Assembly: GCF_900609045.1 (NCBI RefSeq)
Contig: NZ_UXAV01000031.1
Location: forward strand, 124,001-188,000
From: Filibacter tadaridae
GTDB taxonomy: Bacteria; Bacillota; Bacilli; Bacillales_A; Planococcaceae
Reading direction: 5' to 3'
DNA length: 64,000 nucleotides
The position numbers and the translations under genes are program-made. A model generated the notes under the pieces. It was not told the DNA's origin. It made no database searches and saw only the letters and a program-made list of their open reading frames with translations. The first letter of the stretch is position 1; every line of letters starts with the position of its first letter. Below, piece by piece: positions 1 to 9,900 of the stretch.

Positions 1-17
1 TCACTAACGCAAATGAG

Positions 18-56
18 AAATGGCGCCCGCCTGTCTTTTTTCAGGGGGGCGCTATT
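18..56. terminator. Hairpin terminator of an off-window gene
   Basis: GC-rich inverted repeat with arms beginning AATGGCGCCCG and ending GGGGGGCGCTATT around a T-rich loop. It probably ends a gene to the left of the window. Transcription direction cannot be fixed. Confidence 0.55.
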
Positions 57-59
57 TGT

Positions 60-135
60 ATGTTGTGGGCTTTGTAGAATGTTGCGTTTTTTTGGCGAAA
101 CGTGGGTAGTTTCGGGGATTGCGTTGGAAAGTCCG
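60..135 (-). repeat. 21-nt-period degenerate repeat array (copy 1)
   Basis: Read on the minus strand, this stretch splits into units of about 19-21 nt with the core CCAACG / CAACAT and a unit end of the CCAAA/CCGAA type. It matches arrays at 2470, 12402, 31935, 32515 and 38946. There is no coding potential. The rest of 1-327 holds only the promoter region of the next gene. Confidence 0.6.
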
Positions 136-270
136 TTTGAAAGTTACAAAGAGACTATAGTTGAAGAATAACTAAAAGTTGTTGCCTAAACTTTCATGAT
201 TTAGGACTAATAGTAACCTATTCATTCGCAATTATCCCGGTCGTTAAACAATTTAAAATAGTAGTATTCC

Positions 271-316
271 TTTTACATTACTAATGATATAATACAAATG
301 TCATGGTAATGTAAAA
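271..316 (+). promoter_or_regulatory. Inverted repeat spanning the -10 of the SLH-protease gene
   Basis: A perfect 11-bp inverted repeat (TTTTACATTAC at 271-281, GTAATGTAAAA at 306-316) brackets a good -10 box TATAAT at 288-293. The right arm runs directly into the Shine-Dalgarno AGGAGG at 317-322. The layout suits an operator, or an RNA hairpin that touches the ribosome site. The -35 is poor, which suggests an activator or an atypical promoter. The regulator is unknown. Confidence 0.5.
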
Positions 317-327
317 GGAGGAATTAC

Positions 328-2007
328 ATGAAGCGTTTTTTATCTATATTTATAGTCTTAGGCCTTGTATTTTCATTGGTTACACAGGTAAGTGCAGCAA
401 GCGCTACTTTTAAAGATGTACCCGCAAGCCACCCTTTTTATAAAGAAATCACATTTCTTCTTGATAGAGGGGTAATTAGTGCGAAAGATAAATATGGCGT
501 AAACGACAAGGTAACACGTGAAGAAGTTGCGGTAATGGTTTCAAAAGCAGTTGGACTCAATGGGACTCAAACCTCAACTAAATTCAAAGACGTACCAAAA
601 AGTAATAGATCTTCTGGATATATTAATTCAGCGGTTAATGCAGGGATAATTAATGGATATTCGGATGGTACATTTAGACCTAAATTAATAGTGAATCGTG
701 GGCAAATGGCTATCTTTTTAGCAAATGCATTTGATTTAAAGGTAGATTCTAGTTCGAATTTTAAAGATGTCAAGCCATCGATGGCTTCTTATTCAGCGAT
801 CAAGAAGATTGTACAGGCAAAAATTACTACTGGATATTCAGACAATACTTTCAGACCGAACGATACTTTAACACGTGGACAAATTTCAGCTTTTCTTGCT
901 CGCGCAATGGATTCTGGAAAAGTAGATTCTGAAAAAGTTTATTCCACAAAAGAAGTTGTAGAGTTAAATGACCCGAAAGTTGTATTAATTGAAACGGATA
1001 CTGGTCAAGGTAGTGGTGTCGTTATTGCCAATGGCTTAATTATAACTAACCATCATGTAATTGATGAAGCAACAAGGGCAACTGTTACATTTAATAACGG
1101 TGCGAAATTTGAGGTTGCTGGTGTTGTAGAATCTGACTCGAAAAAAGATATAGCTATTTTAAAAACAACAAAGACATTTACAGAATCAGGTGTATCCATT
1201 AGGCCTTCAAGTAAAGGGCTATCTAAGGGTGAAAAAGTAATAGCTATAGGTAACCCAAAAGGATTACAAAACACAGTTTCAGAAGGGATTATCAGCTCAT
1301 TTAGAAATCCCGAAGGCGTTTCACTAATTCAAATAAATGCAGATATTGACCACGGTAGTTCAGATGGTGGATTGTTTGATGTCAGTGGTAAACTAATTGG
1401 TATTACTAGCAGTGGATATGATAAGGCATATGCTAATCTTAATTTTGCTGTTGCTTCTGAAGAATTCGTACCAATGGTAAACAAGTATATTAATAAGGAC
1501 TTTAAAAATATTAATGCTTCGTTCGCTAAACCGAATATTCCTGAACAGCCAACAAAACCAACAGAACCAACAGAACCCAATCAGTATCCAGTATTAGGAA
1601 AAGTAGCATTAGGGATGACAAAGGAACAAGTAAAAAATTTAGCAGGCGGATATTTTTCGAATGAAACCACCAATACTCTGTATTTCAGTAATGCTAACGT
1701 ATTGGGGTATTTAGCTGATACAAGTTATGAATTCCAAGGGAATAAATTAGTAGCAATTAATGTTTTTCATTATGTAGTAGAAAATCAATATGATTTGGAT
1801 ATCCTAGAAGCCTTTTTTGTAGTCATGTACAATGAAATTAGTGACGTTTATGGGCGAGCAGATATTCTGGATACCGACTGGTATGATGATAACGATGGTT
1901 ATTCTTTAAGTGCGTACTGGATGAACCCGACTCATAACACACTTCTTGTAGTTAAGATTATGGAGAGCTTTGATACTTATGGAGGAATTCGAATTTCGAT
2001 TTCATAG
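328..2007 (+). CDS. SLH-domain surface protein with trypsin/HtrA-like protease domain
   Basis: Secreted 559-aa protein. An N-terminal signal peptide (about 1-24) is followed by three SLH modules (about 25-70, 85-135, 145-195), which bind secondary cell-wall polymer. A trypsin-like domain covers about 205-395, with His in TNHHV (about 241-242), Asp in KKDIAIL (274) and a serine motif HGSSDGGLF (342-350). Most relatives read GSSGG or GNSGG, so the residue after the presumed catalytic Ser345 is Asp instead of Gly. Activity may therefore be altered. A Pro/Thr/Glu linker leads to a C-terminal domain (about 425-559) with a GMTKEQV start like SmpA/OmlA-type modules. The ATG start has an ideal AGGAGG 5 nt upstream. 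The gene stands alone. Likely role: cell-wall-bound proteolysis or substrate binding. Confidence 0.85.
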   Translation: MKRFLSIFIVLGLVFSLVTQVSAASATFKDVPASHPFYKEITFLLDRGVISAKDKYGVNDKVTREEVAVMVSKAVGLNGTQTSTKFKDVPKSNRSSGYINSAVNAGIINGYSDGTFRPKLIVNRGQMAIFLANAFDLKVDSSSNFKDVKPSMASYSAIKKIVQAKITTGYSDNTFRPNDTLTRGQISAFLARAMDSGKVDSEKVYSTKEVVELNDPKVVLIETDTGQGSGVVIANGLIITNHHVIDEATRATVTFNNGAKFEVAGVVESDSKKDIAILKTTKTFTESGVSIRPSSKGLSKGEKVIAIGNPKGLQNTVSEGIISSFRNPEGVSLIQINADIDHGSSDGGLFDVSGKLIGITSSGYDKAYANLNFAVASEEFVPMVNKYINKDFKNINASFAKPNIPEQPTKPTEPTEPNQYPVLGKVALGMTKEQVKNLAGGYFSNETTNTLYFSNANVLGYLADTSYEFQGNKLVAINVFHYVVENQYDLDILEAFFVVMYNEISDVYGRADILDTDWYDDNDGYSLSAYWMNPTHNTLLVVKIMESFDTYGGIRISIS

Positions 2008-2071
2008 TCGTTCATCGTGATTAACAACAAACCTGTAGGTTTCCGCATTCGTAGCAACCCGCCGAAAACGT

Positions 2072-2318
2072 ATAAAGCGAAACTTCAATCAGTGGGGGGG
2101 CGACGCACAGGACGTGCTAGTGCAGACGTTGCGACAGGACGTCACTTATTTAGTCTACCTCATCCCCCACTTATTGTTTAAGGCCCGAGCCATTCGGACA
2201 TTAAAGCGGAATCGCATTTTAATCCGCAAGCTCTTCGGGCAGTTGATCTCCCACTAATTCTTCTTGTTTCCGCGAAGACTTGAAGTTAGGGGTCTTACTG
2301 CACGTTAATGCGGGATAA
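2072..2318. repeat. Modular dispersed repeat, long copy
   Basis: Begins ATAAAGCGAAACTTC, contains AATCAGTGGGGG and its complementary CCCCCAC segments (a potential hairpin), and ends TTACTGCACGTTAATGCGGGA. Related copies lie at 34202-34358 and 44841-45006. This copy carries both optional inner modules: the GACGCACAGGACGTGC block and the GAGCCATTCGG block. No ORF. Confidence 0.75.
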
Positions 2319-2383
2319 ATGGATGCATGCCACGATAACTGCAAAAAACAATATATCTATATAAGTTTGTAAGCCACCTTCGC

Positions 2384-2450
2384 CGAGAACAATCTTAGGG
2401 TGCCGGGCTATTGACACCATTTGTGCACTTCAAATTGTGGCAGTACCTGG
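2384..2450. repeat. Short palindromic repeat ending in CAGTACCTG
   Basis: The segment GGCTATTGACACC then TTCAAATTGTGGCAG is nearly identical to 22614-22660. It is noncoding and part of a 640-bp gene-free stretch (2008-2653) filled with repeats. Confidence 0.6.
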
Positions 2451-2469
2451 AATTCCGTAAGTTACATTT

Positions 2470-2577
2470 TACCAACCTCGCAACATAAAACGTCAATCCC
2501 ACAACGTAATCCCTGAACCTACCAACGTTTTCTTCACACCTCACAACGTTTCACCAAAACCTCACAACGTTTAATAA
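2470..2577 (+). repeat. 21-nt-period degenerate repeat array (copy 2)
   Basis: Five consecutive units of 21 nt, each starting near ACCTCRCAACG and ending with CCAAA, CCTGA or TTCAC. The unit boundary is regular although the sequence drifts. Same family as the other arrays in this window. Confidence 0.7.
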
Positions 2578-2627
2578 AAAGGTACCAGGTTACAAAACAA
2601 TTCCAAACTGTTTTGTAACCTGGTACC
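2576..2627 (-). terminator. Terminator of the B12 ECF operon
   Basis: Perfect 19-bp inverted repeat (2581-2599 and 2609-2627) containing GGTACCAGGTTAC, followed on the minus strand by a U-run (TTTTTATT). It lies just past the last gene of the ECF operon. Confidence 0.8.
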
Positions 2628-2653
2628 CTAAATTAATGAACAGGCATCTAACA

Positions 2654-3352
2654 TCAAGCCCTCTGAAAATCAAACAATCCATATTTTTTCTTAAAACGCT
2701 CGAGAATACGCATCCAGCTAACACCGAACACAAGTAGAAAAAAGACATTGGATAATCCATGCGCAAGGTCAAAGTAAATACTGGCCACATAAATTCCTGT
2801 GAAAAACTCCCATGAAAAGCTTTCAAGGTTACCAACAATGATCCACATATTCATGAACCATCCAAACAAATAACCCCACACAAACCCAAACACACACTTG
2901 CCCCAGAGTTTGCTCATCCACCACGTATTCCGTAATAAGCCTGCAGTCATGCCGACCATGCCCCATGCATACATTTGCCAAGGGGTCCATGGTCCTTGTC
3001 CTAGAAAGATGTTGGATACAATCGCCGCCACTGCCCCAACAAGGAACCCTGATTCAGCTCCAAATACAAGGCCTACCATAATGATGACAAAAGTGGTGGG
3101 TTGTACACTCGGCAACCCTGCGAACGGCACACGTCCAACCGCCGCTATGGCTGCAAGCATCGCAAGCATGACAATTTCACGGCCGCCGATTTCCTTCATT
3201 TCAAAACGAGCGAACATCGGCAGCATGATACAGCCGATAAGAAGAAAACTGAGTAACAAATACGCTTTATATTGAAATAAAACGATTGACGCTACCAACA
3301 AGATGACGATTAGGATTGAAACAGCCATTAAATAACGATTGGATTTCGCCAT
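2654..3352 (-). CDS. ECF transporter substrate-binding (S) component, probably cobalamin
   Basis: A 232-aa integral membrane protein with about six to seven hydrophobic helices. After two N-terminal helices, a conserved-looking block at about 57-100 (GREIVMLAMLAAI, then VGRVPFAGLPSVQP and FVFG-type glycines) resembles the S components that sit next to DUF4430 proteins. It would bind the vitamin in the membrane and dock on the T/A module. The start overlaps the end of the ATPase gene by 25 nt, which implies translational coupling. Substrate specificity comes only from the upstream cobalamin riboswitch and neighbours, not from the protein itself. It is the last gene before a strong terminator. 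Confidence 0.82.
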   Translation of the reverse strand: MAKSNRYLMAVSILIVILLVASIVLFQYKAYLLLSFLLIGCIMLPMFARFEMKEIGGREIVMLAMLAAIAAVGRVPFAGLPSVQPTTFVIIMVGLVFGAESGFLVGAVAAIVSNIFLGQGPWTPWQMYAWGMVGMTAGLLRNTWWMSKLWGKCVFGFVWGYLFGWFMNMWIIVGNLESFSWEFFTGIYVASIYFDLAHGLSNVFFLLVFGVSWMRILERFKKKYGLFDFQRA

Positions 3353-5007
3353 AGGATACGCGCCTCCTCTAACGTCAATACTTCACCTACTGAACTTTGT
3401 CTTGTTGCGCGATTCAACGCTGTTGTGTAAAAGTAATTGCCCTTGAATAATTGTCCCGGTGTCCCATCCACCGTTATTTCTCCGTCAAACATCATTGCAC
3501 ATCGCTCCGCATTTTGTGCGGCAAACTCAATATCATGCGTCACCATCATAATTGTGATGCCTTGCTTATGAAGTTCAGCTATTATTTCTGCGAATCGCTG
3601 CTTTGAAATCGGGTCGAGCCCTTTTGTCGGTTCGTCGATAAACAACATCTCAGGATTACCAAGCAACATACAAGCCAACGCAGCTTTTTGAATTTCGCCC
3701 CCCGAACAATCATAGGGATGCCGTTCGCGAAGGTTTGAAATACCGAAACTCTCTAGTACCTCCGTAATGCGATTTCCTCCATTTACCACCCCATATCGCT
3801 GAACGGCGTCCTCCATTTCCTTCCCAATCGTATCTTGAACAAAATACGTCCGTGGATTTTGCGGTAAATAGGCGACCTTCCCCGCGAGGTCAAGCCCTTT
3901 TAACTTCGTAATTTCTTTTCCCTCAAACGTTATATTGCCGCGTTGGGGACGAAGACTACCTATGCATGCTTTCAAAGCTGTCGTCTTACCTGAACCGTTC
4001 CCCCCTACTAGCGCGAAGAACTCTCCTTGTCTGATTTGAAGAGAAAAACTTTTTAAAATAAATTTATCCTTCTTTCCGTAGCGGAAATACACATCCTTCA
4101 CAGCAAGCAGTGGATTGGCTTGCCTCTTCTCTGTCGTTGACTCATGAACATGTCCACTTGAAAGTTGAGCAGATTGCGTCGATAGCCATCCCCTCGCCTC
4201 CTTGACATTAAGTGGAACTTGGGAAGCGACAGGCATTTGGTCAAACTCCATGTACATTCGTGAAACACTTGGTATGTAAGGGATGAACCGTTCATCTTCT
4301 GTCATATAAAGCGAATGAACCAATTCACGGCTCATACCTTCATAAATGATTTGCCCGGCCTCCATCATAACGATATGATCAGCCACAGCAAATAACTCTT
4401 CCAGCCGATGTTCAACAAGAATAATTGTCATGCCCATTTCTTTATTTAACCGTTCCAGCATCATGATTAATTCCTTTGCCGCAATCGGATCGAGTTGCGA
4501 TGTTGGTTCATCCAGCAACAGAACTTTCGGTTTCAATAACAAGACGGAGAGCAAATTGAGCATTTGTTTTTGCCCACCTGAAAGTTCAGAGGGCTTCGTT
4601 TGCAACAAATTTTCCATTCCAAAAAAGTGAACCATTTCCGCCACCCGCTTGCGCATTTCAAAATTTGAATAAGCAAGGTTTTCCATGCCGAAAACAATTT
4701 CCTGCATCACTTCATCCATCACAATTTGATTGTCGGGGTCCTGTGAAACAAGGCCTATTTCCTCAACCAACGTACGGTCATCCCATTTGTCCATCGCCTT
4801 ACCACCGTAGCGTATTTCTCCCGTCCGTTTACCGACAGGAGCCAGCTCTTTCTTCAAAAGGCGCAGCAATGTCGTCTTGCCGCAACCACTTGCCCCGCAT
4901 AGGACGACGAATTCCCCTTCCGACACATGCATATCAATGTTTTGAAGAACTTTTACGTTCTCGTCCGGGAATTCGAATGAGACGTTTTCCATAGCGAGTA
5001 ATTCCAT
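3328..5007 (-). CDS. ECF transporter energy-coupling ATPase, fused A-A' protein
   Basis: A 559-aa protein with two complete ABC ATPase domains in one chain. Domain 1 has Walker A GASGCGKTT, signature LSGGQKQML and Walker B VLLLDEPTSQLDP. Domain 2 (from about 300) has GGNGSGKTT, CSGGEIQKAAL and MLFIDEPTKGLDP. Most group II ECF systems encode EcfA and EcfA' separately, while fused versions occur in dedicated systems. Energises vitamin uptake by driving toppling of the S component through EcfT. The start lies 55 nt inside ecfT. An internal ATG at residue 6 is an alternative start. Confidence 0.92.
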   Translation of the reverse strand: MELLAMENVSFEFPDENVKVLQNIDMHVSEGEFVVLCGASGCGKTTLLRLLKKELAPVGKRTGEIRYGGKAMDKWDDRTLVEEIGLVSQDPDNQIVMDEVMQEIVFGMENLAYSNFEMRKRVAEMVHFFGMENLLQTKPSELSGGQKQMLNLLSVLLLKPKVLLLDEPTSQLDPIAAKELIMMLERLNKEMGMTIILVEHRLEELFAVADHIVMMEAGQIIYEGMSRELVHSLYMTEDERFIPYIPSVSRMYMEFDQMPVASQVPLNVKEARGWLSTQSAQLSSGHVHESTTEKRQANPLLAVKDVYFRYGKKDKFILKSFSLQIRQGEFFALVGGNGSGKTTALKACIGSLRPQRGNITFEGKEITKLKGLDLAGKVAYLPQNPRTYFVQDTIGKEMEDAVQRYGVVNGGNRITEVLESFGISNLRERHPYDCSGGEIQKAALACMLLGNPEMLFIDEPTKGLDPISKQRFAEIIAELHKQGITIMMVTHDIEFAAQNAERCAMMFDGEITVDGTPGQLFKGNYFYTTALNRATRQSSVGEVLTLEEARILWRNPIVI

Positions 5008-5870
5008 TTCAGCAATTCTCTCCCTTCTATCAGTAACGGAAATGCCATAATCACAAGCATACTGATGAACACTATCCAGTCAATTGGATATAACTGAAGC
5101 GTTCCAAGCTGGGGATAAATAATTATTTTTCCATAGCCAAGCAACCCACCAACAAGACAAATCAACAGCAAAACGGCAAGCGTCACGAGCCAACCGACTT
5201 CCTGCCTAGCCAATCGATAAGGAATATAAGGACTGCGTTTACCGATTCCATACCCGCGCGCTTTCATGGAATCGGACGTTTCGATCGCCTCTTCCAATGA
5301 CCAGGTCAGCAAAACTTGCAGAATCACCATTCCGCTTTTTGCTCGTTGACGAATCGTCCCCGTCTTTATCGATAAGCCTTTCACGCGTTGCACATCGGCA
5401 ATTTCATCTAATCTTCTATTCAAAAGTGGCACAAAACGGATGGCCAACATAGTCAAAAATGCCGTACGTGGTAAAAATCGTGAAAAGACAAATAAGAATT
5501 TATTGCCGTTCAATATCAAGTTGAATGATATGAACATCAGTAAAATGAGAACAAGCGACATCGACAAGACGGCACCATATAAGGTGGCCTCAAGCGTTAC
5601 TTGCTTTCCGCGGAAATAAAAGAAAATATGCGTCCCGCGGGAATTAATAAAAGGATTCACCAAAATGATGACAGCGCACATTACACTGAGCATCGGAATC
5701 CATTTTTTTAGTGCTTTGCCATTGTCATGTGTCAAGTTGACAAGGATCAAAACGATACAACCCACCCCCAAAAACAAGGGGTGATTGAAATACATCGCCA
5801 AGACACCAACCGCTACATAATACAAAAACAAGACGAAAGGATGCATTCTTTCAAGCCCGTTTGACATCAC
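4953..5870 (-). CDS. ECF transporter transmembrane (T) component
   Basis: A 305-aa membrane protein with several hydrophobic helices and the cytoplasmic coupling helices typical of EcfT. The second coupling motif is visible as SMKARGYGIG (about 201-210), preceded by a first motif around VQRVKGLS. It links the fused ATPase to the S component encoded downstream. It overlaps the ATPase gene by 55 nt. A hairpin in the 110-bp gap to the upstream lipoprotein gene may reduce readthrough. Confidence 0.9.
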   Translation of the reverse strand: MMSNGLERMHPFVLFLYYVAVGVLAMYFNHPLFLGVGCIVLILVNLTHDNGKALKKWIPMLSVMCAVIILVNPFINSRGTHIFFYFRGKQVTLEATLYGAVLSMSLVLILLMFISFNLILNGNKFLFVFSRFLPRTAFLTMLAIRFVPLLNRRLDEIADVQRVKGLSIKTGTIRQRAKSGMVILQVLLTWSLEEAIETSDSMKARGYGIGKRSPYIPYRLARQEVGWLVTLAVLLLICLVGGLLGYGKIIIYPQLGTLQLYPIDWIVFISMLVIMAFPLLIEGRELLKWNYSLWKTSHSNSRTRT

Positions 5871-5923
5871 TCGTCACTCTCTTTCCAGTGGAAGGATTTT
5901 AACTGTTTCCACAACTGAATTTG

Positions 5924-5972
5924 AAAACCGAATCGATCCTTCGCCTAGGCATAAAGGATGGATTCGGCTTTT
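5924..5972. terminator. Intra-operon hairpin between the DUF4430 lipoprotein and ecfT
   Basis: Arms AAAACCGAATCGATCCTT (5924-5941) and AAGGATGGATTCGGCTTTT (5954-5972), with T-runs possible on both strands. On the minus strand it would act as a partial terminator or processing site. That could give more surface binding protein than transporter. Confidence 0.6.
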
Positions 5973-5982
5973 ACTGAACTCC

Positions 5983-6831
5983 CTAACGACGGAACGGTTT
6001 TAAATTTGCATTCAAGTCAACGCCGAGATTTGTCGTATAAAGCCATTCGACCCGGTCACCGTCCAGCAGTTTGACAACACCTGCACCTCGATCCGGGAAA
6101 ATGCCATTTACACGATACATCCAGCCGCTTCCTTGACCACGGTCAAATTCATAGACATTGTCGATTCCTTCCACGTAGGCAGTCGCTCCTTGGCCGCCTC
6201 GGTAATCCATTTGGACCTTATTCTTCTTTGTAATGTTTATGAGCGTTTTCAATACCGTATCGCCGTCTTTAATTTCCATGGTTGTCGGTGCTAATGGTAT
6301 TTCACTTCCAGAAATAACAATTGAGTAAACCACTTTACTTGTCTTGGCTTCAGGTACTGTAGCCGGCTTGTTAGGCTTCGGTTCCGCCGGTTTTGTTGGA
6401 GAAGGTTTTGTCGGAGCAGGTTTCACTGCCCCCGGTTGAGTAGCTGTTGTAGATTTCGCTGATTCGCTTGCCGGCTTATGCACTACAGCAGGCGATTTCG
6501 TGGTAGCTGCCGGCTTCTTGGACTGTTGATCGGATGCAGGCTTCTCCACCGTTTTGTTCGCTGACTTCACATCGACCCCTGGTTTTTGTGTAGCTTCTTT
6601 TTCAGAGGTAGCTCGAGTCTTTTCTTGCACAGTAGCATCCGGCATCGTTTCTTCATCTTGCGTTTCGTCCTCTATTGCCTTCTGTGATTCATCATTCACT
6701 GCTTCCGCAATAGGTTGGTCCTCATTCTCCAAACCGGTAGGCTTCTGGAGGGATGATCCACATCCACTAACGATAAATACCATGAGAAATACACTAAGGG
6801 TCAGCACTAGATGTCTCGAAATTCGCTTCAT
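5983..6831 (-). CDS. DUF4430 lipoprotein, transcobalamin beta-domain-like
   Basis: A 282-aa lipoprotein with signal peptide and lipobox VSGC (Cys at about 24). A long Lys/Pro/Thr/Ala-rich spacer (about 30-165) probably crosses the cell wall. One DUF4430 domain follows (about 168-282) with the hallmark GSGWMYRVNG..P motif. DUF4430 is related to the C-terminal beta domain of human transcobalamin and intrinsic factor. It is encoded between the giant surface protein and the ECF genes under the same cobalamin riboswitch. A membrane-anchored relay that passes cobalamin to the S component is a reasonable inference. No alpha-barrel domain is present, so it carries only half of the transcobalamin fold. 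Confidence 0.8.
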   Translation of the reverse strand: MKRISRHLVLTLSVFLMVFIVSGCGSSLQKPTGLENEDQPIAEAVNDESQKAIEDETQDEETMPDATVQEKTRATSEKEATQKPGVDVKSANKTVEKPASDQQSKKPAATTKSPAVVHKPASESAKSTTATQPGAVKPAPTKPSPTKPAEPKPNKPATVPEAKTSKVVYSIVISGSEIPLAPTTMEIKDGDTVLKTLINITKKNKVQMDYRGGQGATAYVEGIDNVYEFDRGQGSGWMYRVNGIFPDRGAGVVKLLDGDRVEWLYTTNLGVDLNANLKPFRR

Positions 6832-6911
6832 TAGACAACCTCCTGATCATTTTATTTCCCCCTCAAACATTTGTGTTGGAGGGGTGAAATTCTAAATAGC
6901 TCGTTCACACA

Positions 6912-9900
6912 TCAGTTTGCTTGTTCTAGTTCAATAAGGTTCACTAGCATTTTTGTTGCTTGTGCACGTGATGTTGGACTTCCCGGCATATACTTTCCGT
7001 TATTACCTATCGCAATCCCAGTGGCATATAACACCGATATCGCATCTACTACTTCTTGGCTATAGTACCCAAAGTCAGTAAAAGGTGCTTTTTTCGGCGC
7101 ACTATATTCACCACCAAATTTGTATGCCAATGCACGTTGCATCATTAGAGCCATTTCAGCTCGCGTCACTTTCCGGGTCGGATTGAAGTTACCGTTGCTC
7201 CCCTTCACAATTCCATATTTGTAGGCAGCCGCAATTCCCATCTTCGTTTCTTCGGGAAAGTTTTTTATATCTTTGAACGGTGCCTTATCCGTTGTTTCTA
7301 ATTCCAACGCTCGAACAATTAGTAAAACTGACTGGGAACGTGTTAAATGATTATTCGGTCTGAACGTTCCATCTGTATAGCCTTTTACGACTCCAGCTTG
7401 AACTGCTTTATAGATATAATCTTCCGCCCAATGTGAAGAAAGATCTTTGAATCGAATCTGTGTCGGCTTTACTTGTTGACCTGTAAATTGGTAAAGCGCC
7501 CCTTCACCTTTCACATATAATTCAACTGCGACAAGCGCTTGCAAGGCTTGTTCAGTCGCCATGCTATTTGCTGTTTTATCTTCTGCAGTATGCTTGAATC
7601 CACCATTTTTTGCCTCGAAGCTTAGTAAATGATCCAGTAAGTTAATGCCATTCTTTGTAAATTCCTCACTTCTTGGATCAATCCCATTCGTCGTCAACGC
7701 AATAATTACTTGCGACGCCGCTTCACTTGTAATGCCGCCGACAAAGGCTTCATTAAATCCGCCTGTCGCGCCTTGTTCTTTCGATAAAAATGCGACTGCC
7801 TTGTCAATCGCTGTCTTCACATTTGCTTGTTCTTTATAAGGGGCCAACGCAATCAATGCCATTGCCGTAATATCAAAACTTGTAGAGCCTGTTGTCGATG
7901 TTTCCAAACTCCATGAGCCATCCGCTTTTTGATACTTTAAAAGTTCTGCAACGAGTTTGTCGCGTGTCCATTTTGCATTAGCAGGAACCTTATACGCTTT
8001 TGAATCAAGAGCGATAAGCGCGAAAATAATTCCGTTGTTCCCTTGGAAAGTTAGGCTATCAACACGCTTAGTCCCCATTATCCGATCTTCACTGTTGTAA
8101 ATTTTCTCAATAAGATTGAAGCCTTTGCCATCCACATTTTTCGGATCGATACCGATTGCGGTAGCCGCCATTGTTAAGCGTTCAATATCTGTGATTTTCA
8201 TGCGTCCTTTACCTGATTTGCTGATTACTTGGTCTTCCAGGTTCTTCTTGAACTGAGTCACATAATTAGCTGGTACTTGTACACCCGCTCTAGCGAGACC
8301 GATTGCTTCCCATTCAGTTTTCACACCATCACGTAATAGCTTATCGCTAATCGCTTTGATCGCCGACTTGACAGTATCGGGTACTTCACCAGATTGTTTT
8401 CCAGTTGTTTCAAATACAACAAATTCAGTAAAATGCGTCGTTTTAATGACAAGGTCTTTCCCATCTTGGAAAGCATAAACATCGTCTTGACTGTTTCTTG
8501 AACCCTTTTTGTCGATACGTGTGAACTTGCCGTCCACGTCGATAAAGCCCGCTTCTTTTTCACCAAGATTTTCAAATGCCAAGCTCACATGTTTATCAAA
8601 TGTAATCGTTTGGCTTCCGCCCACTTTGATATGCGCATCAATGCCAACTAATTGTTCACCTGCAAGCGCTTTTGTAACTTTCGCTTTGTCTTCTTTGGTT
8701 GTTTTTATTTTAGTGGGTGCTTGTATTTTTTTATCCCAATCACTTGTGACCGACGTACCTGAAGGTATCTCCAATTTTGCACCTGCACGATCGGCAATCA
8801 AATTAGGAAGTACAGCAGTGCTGAATTCCATCATTACTGGAATCGAGACGTCTTCGTTCGGTTGTACTGCAAGTGTATAGCTTTGATTTGACGGAACACT
8901 AACAACGGGCAATTTAGGCGGAGTTAATGGCTTTCCAACCTGATTTTCTTCCTCGGAACTCCAACTATTTCCGACATCTTTACCTAAGTCTCTTGTATAT
9001 TGCCAACGAAGCGAGTCTCCCTCTTTAAGTGTATAAATTCCAGCACTAAATTGGGGGAATTCTCCGTTCACCGAATACATCCAGCCGCTAAGTGGCCCAC
9101 CATCGAACTCACCCAGTCCATCAATTGCTTGGACATAAAGTGTCGGACCTGAACCGATGGAGCTTATTGAAATGCTTTTATTATCCACGACTCTTTGCAA
9201 TAACGTATACGCCGTGTCGCCTTCTTTAAGAGTGGCTTCCATCGGTGAAATGATATCGCCTTGTCCCATCGTCCGTTTTTCAACAGATATGCGGACCTTC
9301 TTCGTTATTGGAGTTGGATCTGGTGTTTCTTCCGGATTTGGTGTTTCCTCTGGATCTGGCTTTTCTTCTGGATTAGGTTCTGTCGATTCTTCACTTCCAA
9401 ATTGATAAAGAGGGCCATTTCCATTCACATATAAATCAAATGCCACAAGTGCTTGCAATGCTTGCTCAGTTGCCATGGCATTTGAAGTTTTATCATCTGT
9501 AGTATGCTTGAATCCACCGTCTCCTGCTTTGAAGCTCAGTAGATGATCTAATAGAGTTATACCGTTTTTTGTGAATCCTTCACTTCTTGGATCAATCCCA
9601 TTTGCTGTCAAAGCGATAATGACTTGGGAAGTTGCTTCACTGGTAATACCGCCAACAAAGGCTTCATTAAACCCGCCTGTTGAACCTTGTTTTTCCGCTA
9701 AGAATGCCACTGCATCGTCGATTGCTGTCTTCGCATTCGATTTGTCTTGATAGGGAGCCAACGCAATCAATGCCATCGCCGTAATATCAATACTGGTAGT
9801 ACCTGTTGTTGATGCTGATAAACTCCATGAACCATCGGATTTTTGATTGTTCAAAAGCTCCGTGACTAGTTTATCGCGTGTCCATTTGGCATCAGCAGGA

